Shown: positions 56,991-64,000 of the stretch, piece after piece
How the letters are laid out: each line of letters begins with the position of its first letter
Position numbering within the stretch: position 1 is the stretch's first letter
NCBI GenBank assembly: GCA_950022655.1
Contig: OX465584.1
Span: 56,471,789 to 56,535,788 of the forward strand
Source: Alentia gelatinosa
Taxonomy: Eukaryota; Annelida; Polychaeta; Phyllodocida; Polynoidae
Direction: 5' to 3'
Length of the DNA stretch: 64,000 nucleotides
Position numbers and translations under genes: made by a program
The notes under the pieces: model-generated
Seen by the model: only the letters and a program-made list of their open reading frames with translations
What the model was told of the DNA's origin: nothing
Database searches by the model: none

Positions 56991-57191
56991 GGGGCCATCC
57001 ATGAATGATGTCACACTATTTTAGGCTATTTCTAGGACCCCCTGTCATACTTGGTCACACGTTTTGTACCACCCCCAAAAAGGATGTCGCAATTTCCAAA
57101 ATGCCCCCCCCCCCGGATTTTTAGGCTGCGTCACACTTTACAACGTACCCCCCCACCCCTTTAATAGGAGGATATATATGTGGATGGCCCC
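56991..57191. mobile_element. GGCCATCC-type miniature element, copy 3
   Basis: GGGGCCATCCATGAATGATG at the left and ATATGTGGATGGCCCC at the right. The interior has GTCACAC and CCCCCC tracts (GGTCACACGTTTTGTACCAC). It is larger than the two intronic copies and sits at the right edge of the minisatellite. Confidence 0.7.
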
Positions 57192-57411
57192 ATAGGCATG
57201 TTGATGGGTAGATAATTTGATGGGTGGGCAGCTTGATGAATTTGCAGGTTCATGGGATATCAGTTGGCACTTGCCACGGGTTTACCATCACCTTCATTAT
57301 TTACAGGGGGGATGAGCTATTATTCAGAGGTATTTGTCTGGGGGCCATTTTACGGTTGGCCTATTGAGGCAGAGACTATCACAGGGTTATTGCAGGTTCA
57401 TGTATTGTCAT

Positions 57412-57459
57412 TTATCCTACCCCTAATAAAAAGCGCCATAGGTTTAACATTGACCCAAT
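57412..57459. repeat. Foldback family A end fragment
   Basis: TTTATCCTACCCCTAATAAA followed by CATAGGTTTAACATTGACCC matches the terminal part of the copies at 8283 and 61047. The rest of the element is absent. Confidence 0.55.
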
Positions 57460-57475
57460 GTATTTGACATAGCGT

Positions 57476-57780
57476 TGGATAAAGTGTTATTTATGAACCG
57501 AGGTGAATAAAAAAACGGACCAATCAGGGACGAGGTAACGAAAGTAGATCCGGCAGCATCGATAACTACTAACGTGGATAATTACAAATATTCTCTCGCA
57601 GGTTGAGGGGTTTTAGTGTGACCAAACACCAAACACGAGTTAGCCTTCTCAATGTTTATGCCACTCTGGTCAGGCCTGCTACTCACTACACTCGGCTAAC
57701 GCCTCGTGTAGTAATACACAACCTGCCCATCGTGGCATAAACATTGAGAAGGCTAACTCGTGTTTGGTTTCTACTAATTA
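57476..57780. mobile_element. Foldback element with 37-bp perfect arms
   Basis: Arms at 57628-57664 and 57732-57768 (ACCAAACACGAGTTAGCC and its reverse complement) are perfect. The middle holds TACACTCGGCTAACGCCTCG at 57688-57707. The left outer part matches 22256-22330. Confidence 0.75.
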
Positions 57781-58204
57781 TGTCCTGTGTAATTTGTAAT
57801 GTCACCATAAAGGTACATATTTTCAACAAATAAACTCTGATAAAACAAAAGCTGCCTAAAGAGAATGTAAGATAAAAGACAGTTGCTGTGATGAATGTGC
57901 ATTTTGATGAAATTCACTCAACAATCTCCCAAATTACCGCAGTAATGTCACCCAAATGCTGATACCTTCAATTGCTTATTTTGCAAGCAGATATCCTTTA
58001 TCATCACAAATTCAAAAAATAATTTACTATGAGAGTGTATTACTTAACTGTCAGGACATCCTCAGAAAACAGCCAAACCTGCATTCTGCCCATGAAGTAA
58101 CTGGTATCAGAACCAGTGATCTGCTAACTTTTGTAACACCTTCTTCTATGTCACTTTCTGTGATAATTATGGGTATTTCTACATTAATATTGGTAGGGTA
58201 GTGG

Positions 58205-58450
58205 GCACAGTTTTTATTGATTTCAAAAAGGTTTTTGACACCTGTGGACGACTACATCCTGTTAAATAAATAAGCTGGATATGGTGTTAGGAATCGAAAT
58301 CATAAATTTTTTCAAAATTATTTATGCGATAGAATTCAACAGACAAAAGTTAATAATAGCTTTTCTGACAGGAATGGAGTGGTTTGCGGTGTCCCACAGG
58401 GGTCTAACCTGGGGCCGACTCTTTTTTTGATATATGTTAATGATTTATTA
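58205..58450 (+). pseudogene. LINE reverse transcriptase scrap
   Basis: The plus strand reads GTVFIDFKKVFDT, then after several stops VVCGVPQGSNLGPTLFLIYV and NDLL. This is RT motif A and motif B with a decayed spacer. No other part of the element is visible. Confidence 0.7.
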
Positions 58451-58561
58451 GTCTGATGATGTTATGATGTACCGTGGACTAGGAACCCGAAAAAAAACCA
58501 GCACCAGAAAAAAGCTAAGCTGACGGGATTCCTTTCATTGATTCTCAGTTACTATATATTA

Positions 58562-58740
58562 CTGTAGAACCCCGCCTTACGGACACCCCGCGTAAGCAGA
58601 CACCCCTTGTTAATGGACACCTTTGCTCGGAACGGATCCCTCTATTAGATGTTTATTTCGACCCAGTGTAAGCGCACACCCAGCTTAAGCAGACACTTTG
58701 GCCCGCAATGGAGGGTGTCCGCTTACGCGGGGTTCTACTG
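58562..58740. mobile_element. TA-flanked miniature transposon (pogo/Tc1-mariner type), short copy
   Basis: It starts CTGTAGAACCCCGCC and ends GCGGGGTTCTACTG with TA on each side. The inside repeats GTAAGC.GACACC as in 13247-13718. Confidence 0.7.
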
Positions 58741-59122
58741 TATATATGATCACCTTTGTATAACCTGAATTGAAAAGACAAATCAATAAAGATCTGATAA
58801 AAAGAAAACATTAGTAAGACAGCTACTGGCCCTCCTGTGATAAAAACAAATTTTGTAATAGATCTACAATGGTGTAAAGGTTAGTATAAAAGGGGTGTTC
58901 CATTTGCATCCATAAATTTGATGACATTGGCCACAGCGACTGGCTTCTGCTACACATGTGTATAGTACACAGACCAACTACATACAAGGAAAGATAGTGC
59001 CAACTGACATAGTGTGGTCACTGAAGGGATCTGGCGAAAAACGGTTGATTAGATTTTAATCATCATTAATTCAGTTGGCAGTATTGGTTTGATTGTAAAT
59101 GGTAACAAAAGCTAGGTTAATA

Positions 59123-59341
59123 TTAACCTAGCATCTGTGATACACTGCATTCATGTGATGCCATTCTATCTGCCAAGATAAGGCTTTTCCTGTGCTCTGG
59201 TGCTAAATATTGGGATATCCTTTCTTGGGTGTGGCAATCGGTAATCCCAAGAATGCTTGCAGAATATTTAACTGTACTTTGATATTTCAAAAGATGTTTC
59301 AAACGATGTTCCAAAGATGGGAGAACATTCTCTGGATTGAG
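59123..59341 (-). CDS. Possible exon of an unknown gene
   Basis: After an AATTAG acceptor-like end, a minus-strand frame runs 72 codons to TAA, starting LNPENVLPSLEHRLKHLLKY and ending HECSVSQMLG. It is helix-rich and protein-like in composition. I do not recognise it; no upstream exon or ATG is evident, and the acceptor lacks a strong pyrimidine tract. It may be a relic. Confidence 0.2.
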   Translation of the reverse strand, partial: LNPENVLPSLEHRLKHLLKYQSTVKYSASILGITDCHTQERISQYLAPEHRKSLILADRMASHECSVSQMLG

Positions 59342-59962
59342 CTAATTAGAATTGTCATACTTTTAAATAGTCAAAGACCAACTTGATATAGTTATTGGGA
59401 TTGGAGTGAAAGGTTGGCATCAATGTTATCAAAGGAATAACTCTGCTTCACTTTAGCCTTGGAGTTTTGTGAGACTGGCATACCTGCCACTGGTAATAAG
59501 GGTCCCCTAGTCTCATTGGTGTGCTCTCATACACATTCACATGGGAAAAGTCCCTGCACCAGTGACTAAATACCATGCAGTGGGTGCTAGCCATGGACAC
59601 TTGAGTCTAAAGCAAGGCATTCACATGAGGAAAAGCTGAAAGTCAGAGACTATGTACGTTGTGAAAGGGAGCATGTCTGAGACCTATACCAATTTCAGTA
59701 TTCTTCTCTGAGATTTTTAAACAGAGGGAAAATTATCGGAGACTGGGGAAAAGATACACCACTCTTAAGTACAAATGTACATGAGTATCTCTGTGTGAAT
59801 CCCACTTTACTGAAAACATTTGATATTAAAAAGCAGCAAACTTGCTAAGCCACAATGTGAAAGTGGTGCTTTACAGAGTTTTGTATGTTTGACACCAAAA
59901 TACCAGGGAACTATCAATAATGATGTCTAAACTAATGCAGTCTATTATTCACAATCTTTTAA

Positions 59963-60301
59963 TTACTTCAAATATATGAAAAACAAAGCAATACTATTTT
60001 CTGTACAAGAATCAATAAATAATTGCAATGGTTCTAGAGTTTCTAGGTTGTACATGAATATGCTAAGACTATCAAAGGTAATACCGCTATCAGGAGATTG
60101 CTCCATGACCTTGTGATATGCAGCTCCATTGTGCTAGTATCTATACTCAGCTTCATGGTTGATGTCAGGTGATTGCCATGCAATGTAGCTTAGTTGTCTT
60201 TTTGATGCCTCCACTGTCTCAATAGGACAACCCCATAAGATAAGTCTCAGAGCAGCAGGTCCATAAGCTCCAGTGCCAACATGTCCTGACAGGCTAAGGG
60301 T
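59963..60301 (-). pseudogene. Protein-like frame interrupted by one stop
   Basis: One minus-strand frame reads 113 codons with a single TAG. The first half is SGHVGTGAYGPAALRLILWG and CPIETVEASKRQLSYIAWQ; after the TAG come AAYHKVMEQSPDSGITFDSL and IFMYNLETLEPLQLFIDSC. Upstream in another frame is LLVHYTAIDGLREMIAK, with further stops. Composition suggests decayed coding sequence, perhaps a degenerated repeat protein or transposon. Family not recognised. Confidence 0.25.
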
Positions 60302-60309
60302 TCACTTCC

Positions 60310-61046
60310 TACATGGTGGATATCTTATCCAATAACTATGCTACTCATTTTGCAATCATTTCTCTTAAACCATCAATAGCAGTATAATGAACAAGTAAAG
60401 GGATTGCACAGCTGAGTGATAATAGGGGATTTGAGCGAATCTTTCACATTAAAGTTAAAATGGTTGTTTGTTAACTCACAAAAAAACACCAGGATATATC
60501 CCTCATTACCTCTTGAGTGTAATCCTGTGGTAGTTTGATGTAATTCCATATAATTTGCTCAGATTGGGCTCGTTTTTGTTCCCCCTCCTTTCACCTGTTA
60601 GCTCTGAGAAGCCTTGTTGACAGTTTGATCTCTAGTGTGAGAGTTATTTTTGATATATGAATATTGCATTTTTTTCTGTACTTCTATCTGAATATTCATA
60701 TTTTTGTGAGTCATGATTTATGATCTATGTTTTCTCTATGTCTGGTGATTGTAACAAAAAAGTGGAATAACACCCCATCATGTTAGGGGATCCAAATCAA
60801 AGCTGTGGAAAGCTGTGAGAAATAAAATTTCTCCTCTTTTGTAACTACCAAGGCCTTTGAGGTGCTACAGAGGTATGTATTAAAAAAATGATGTATCCTA
60901 GAATTTGTGTAATGAAGATATTTTGGATAATTATGTGTTTATGGCTTATATTAGATGACTTTGATTTGAACATGTGACTGAAATTTGCTTGCTCCATGAT
61001 GTGAGCCTAAACGTATATTAAGTCAAGACATGAGTGAATACCATCC
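60310..61046. other. AT-rich stretch, nothing recognised
   Basis: No coding-like frame or repeat structure beyond the weak upstream extension of the 59963-60301 frame. Confidence 0.35.
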
Positions 61047-61352
61047 TTTATCCTACCCCTAATATAAAATCCCATAGGCTTAACATTGAGTTTCCATAAG
61101 CCACGCTGACTGCCATACGGAATTTTATATGCCACTAGTGGCATACAGAATTGTTATTACATAATATTCCAAAATCGAGAAGACGGGGTAGGATAAAATC
61201 AAAACCTGATTCGTTTTATTCGTGGCCACCGCATGCCACTCCTGGAGTTTTGGCTCTGGACTTCACTCGGCTTCGCCTCATGAATTCACTATGCCAAACT
61301 CCAGTCGTGGCGTATGGTTGCCAAGATAAAAACTCATCCAGTTTTACGATAA
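61047..61352. mobile_element. Foldback element family A, best-kept copy of the 8283 type
   Basis: It starts TTTATCCTACCCCTAATATA, includes CATAGGCTTAACATTGAG, and has a palindrome with apex 61261-61284 (CTTCACTC-GGCTTCGCC-TCATGAA). It is close to 8283-8590 along its whole length. Confidence 0.7.
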
Positions 61353-61956
61353 TATGGAGTAGATTATGAGCCTAAACAAGGCTATTCTATATTATTTAAG
61401 CCATGGGCCCGGTGTTCAAGTATGTAAAAGGGCGTACAAACAAGTAAAATCTGTGTCTGAATATTATTTCACCCTACTGAGTAAAGAAGTCAGTGTAGTT
61501 CTACCATATTCTACCATATGAGTATTATTAGTGATAAATCCAAGAGTAGAGCATATTTAAAGCAGACTTGTTGTATTATGACCAGAGTTTCAGCAAGATA
61601 GTGTAATTAACTGGTGATTGTCAAGGTGCTATTTGTTCTTATTTTCCAGCTCTCTATGATGGTTTATACAATAGTTGACACATGAACAAGAATTCACTTT
61701 GGTGGTTCACGATGGCTATTTCTACGAACATGTCACTAAAGAAATAAATCATATATCATGCAAGCTTCGTTTTAATCATTGGCTAGGGTACAAGCGGTCC
61801 ACATTTCTCAAGGGGTGAATAGCTGCGCATTAGAGGATTTAATTATAGAAGTTTGAAATTTGCATGCCAGAATTCATCTGGCTTTATTTACTCAACATTA
61901 TTATATATGTGTACATATACATGTGTATATGGGAAAGAATCCATGTAAGGCTATTG

Positions 61957-62150
61957 CCGGGGGGGGGGGGGGGACTTTATTTTGAGGTATTTGCCTGGGG
62001 GGGGGCACTTTATTTTGAGGTATTTCTGAGTGGGGGGCACTTTATTTTGGGGTAGTTCCAAAGGTGGGCGTTTTATTTTGAGGTATTTCTGAGGGGGGGG
62101 GGGGATTTCATTTGGGGGTATTTCCGAGGAGGTAGGCTATTCATTTTGGA
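61957..62150. repeat. G-rich tandem repeat
   Basis: About five units near GGGGGCACTTTATTTTGAGG, then TATTTCTGAG, with G runs of 6 to 16. The G runs could form quadruplexes. A single related unit is seen near 57305-57350. Confidence 0.7.
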
Positions 62151-62159
62151 GGATTCACC

Positions 62160-63480
62160 GAGCAAACCCCACTCCTCCCTGCCATAAATAATGAACACTC
62201 CCTTGTCCGTGAAAAGGGCAAATCATTGCGTGAGTGGCCAGCTTTCCTATGATATAACCCCCGGCTTAATATACATATATCTTTTTTTTTTAAACCGCTC
62301 GTCGAGCCCTAAGATGTCTAAAGATTCTCTTTTTAAAGCATGCACTGCACTATTTTCAGCACAGGAGAAATGTCGCTGGGGTGACTCATTGCTGTCCTTT
62401 ATGGAGAACAAACTCTGAACGCCCTCTCGTGTTTACCTACTACATGTATATCTAAAACGTTAGAATTTCGTCAAATCCGCTTGAAGTTGCTACCGCACAT
62501 AGAGACATAGTTAACCAGACCTAGGGCTGGAGACTGAGGAGCCACGAGAGTGAGATTCTCGTACAGTACCTAACTGAATCCTGCTATTATTTTTGTTTCT
62601 CTCTCCACAGATGTACTTCTATTCTTATGATTTGTTTTTAACTGTACTGAAAACATAATTTTGAACTGTAGTTTTCCAATCTCCTTTCCTTGAGAGAATG
62701 CAATGAAATCGCATTTCGCTGGTAGTCGGTAGAATCGGTGTCACATGAAATGATGGTTGGGAACTAAATGATATTTCCAGGTATTAATAGTAGGGGGCAC
62801 CACTAAGCCACTAAGTGGGTGGGGAGCCACAGAGGAGAGAGAAGCCACGACGAAGTCGCTAGTACATTTGAAAAGCGACTTGTCAGGAGCGGCATTTTTG
62901 TTATTTTGGTTGATATTGCACTACAATGCTGTTGTGTATGTGGTCAGAGGTTCAGTTGGGTTGTGCTAATTAGATTCCCGTAGTGACAATATCCATAAGA
63001 TTAAGGATGGCAGGCGGTTTTGAGGTGGGTGAATTAAGATGGTCACACACTAAGTGCAGGCCCAAACTCCAGATGGCGCCTCGGGGAGGTCGGGGTACCA
63101 CAGGGTGATGTTTTATACCCGGCTGTTTTTTTTATGGTTCTGCTTTAACAATGACATCTATTCATCTTATAGTTTCAGTAGCAGAAAAAATTGAACAGAG
63201 TCATGGTTAATATCGATCAGGTTTTCAGCACTATGTCTGAAAGAAATACTATGAAAGAGAATCTGTCTTGCCACAACTCAGCGGCCGCCCATAAATGACC
63301 TCATGTATAGAAGTGTAGGGACGGGGTTTCCAGTCTCCACGACCAAGAATGACAAGGGTCGTATGATAAAACAAAAAAAAAGGGGGAGGGAGAGGTGGTC
63401 AAAACTGGTCAAAATAGCATGAAGTCACTACAATCACCTCGCCTAACTGCCTCATACACATCTCCTTGACATAGATAGAT
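62160..63480. other. No gene recognised
   Basis: A short plus-strand frame, MSKDSLFKACTALFSAQEKC to a stop (62314-62418), has protein-like composition but no splice partner and no known family. The rest shows nothing clear. Confidence 0.3.
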
Positions 63481-63699
63481 CTAGTTATATCCCACCTCAC
63501 TTCGCACCACTACATCTATTATCCCTTCATTTCTTATCACCTTCCTCATCCTTGCCCTCATTGCCGACTAATAATGAACTAATGCGTGTCTAAGTACAGA
63601 ATTATCGAAATATTATTTCATTGATTATCCTATTTCACTGAACTGAGAATTCATACCACAATGCACCTGGTTAACTCCTCCTAGGATAAGCAGATGGGT

Positions 63700-64000
63700 C
63701 TCAGCTTCTCTATACACTTATTCCCTGTTACCATCTCTGCCTAACTATAGCCCTTTCTTTCTCTATAGATATCCCCTTCTAACTTTAACCTCTGTCTAGC
63801 TAGCTCTCTCTGTCTCCACCCATCTCTTATTTTACCAATCACCCTCTCTATCCAGCCAGCTCTTTATCTGTCTCTACCCATCTCCCTTCTACCTAGCATC
63901 CTCTCTCTATCCAGCTGTATCTCTCTCTCTACCCATCTCCCTTCTACCTAGCATCCTCTCTCTATCCAGCTTTATCTCTCTCTCTGTGTCTCTACCCATC
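63700..64000. repeat. Pyrimidine-rich low-complexity DNA with a 55-bp tandem duplication
   Basis: CT-rich sequence. A unit starting TCTCTACCCATCTCCCTTCT at 63871 is repeated at 63926 and a third time in part at 63987. It runs off the window end. Confidence 0.7.

Noticed and set aside
57956..58201. 81-codon plus-strand frame before the RT scrap
   Set aside because: It does not resemble RT or endonuclease and has no start context; probably chance.
62314..62418. Short plus-strand frame MSKDSLFKACTALF...
   Set aside because: Only 34 codons from the ATG, no splice partner and no family match.

Overview
The window is nuclear DNA of a metazoan, most likely a marine invertebrate and perhaps a lophotrochozoan. 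It has spliced genes with GT-AG introns, several non-LTR retrotransposon types, a BEL/Pao element, a small LTR element, TTAA- and TA-flanked miniature transposons, and several families of foldback repeats. Nothing looks bacterial: there are no operons, Shine-Dalgarno sites or CRISPR. I could not fix the species from the sequence.

Two conserved protein-coding genes lie in the first 17 kb. An ARL1-type small GTPase gene lies on the minus strand (exons between 4276 and 1598). A serine/arginine-rich splicing factor of RRM + CCHC knuckle + RS layout lies on the plus strand (exons between 7148 and 16967). Its RRM contains a 12-nt microexon, and its zinc-knuckle exon sits between two miniature transposons lying within about 30 bp of its splice sites. 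A weakly supported terminal exon of an unknown minus-strand gene lies at 338-595. The introns hold TTAA-flanked, TA-flanked, GGCCATCC-type and CAGGGATGTCAG-type elements, foldback elements, a LINE tail, and a GC-rich island with E-box and RFX-like sites at about 10.27-10.6 kb.

From about 24.2 to 57 kb the backbone is a diverged minisatellite with a 16-bp unit close to GGTTGATGGGTAGGCA, broken into blocks by insertions. The insertions are: a non-coding insert with a LINE-like tail (24773-25595); an LTR element carrying one intact 314-codon ORF (30344-32678); two LINEs with endonuclease and reverse transcriptase remains (33546-36478 and 37453-40752); and a BEL/Pao element (41708-56069). The BEL element contains a LINE, which contains an L1/Tx1-like LINE, which itself contains a DNA transposon and a foldback element. 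A separate TCAC minisatellite (26340-28510) holds another LINE. All these array-borne retroelements lie on the minus strand, and the LINE tails mostly join after an AG or AGG of the repeat.

From 57 kb to the end I see only miniature elements, a reverse transcriptase scrap, two weak protein-like stretches on the minus strand, a G-rich tandem repeat and pyrimidine-rich DNA. No convincing intact host gene lies in the last 47 kb. The transposons are mostly broken; the best preserved ORF is the 314-codon one in the small LTR element.
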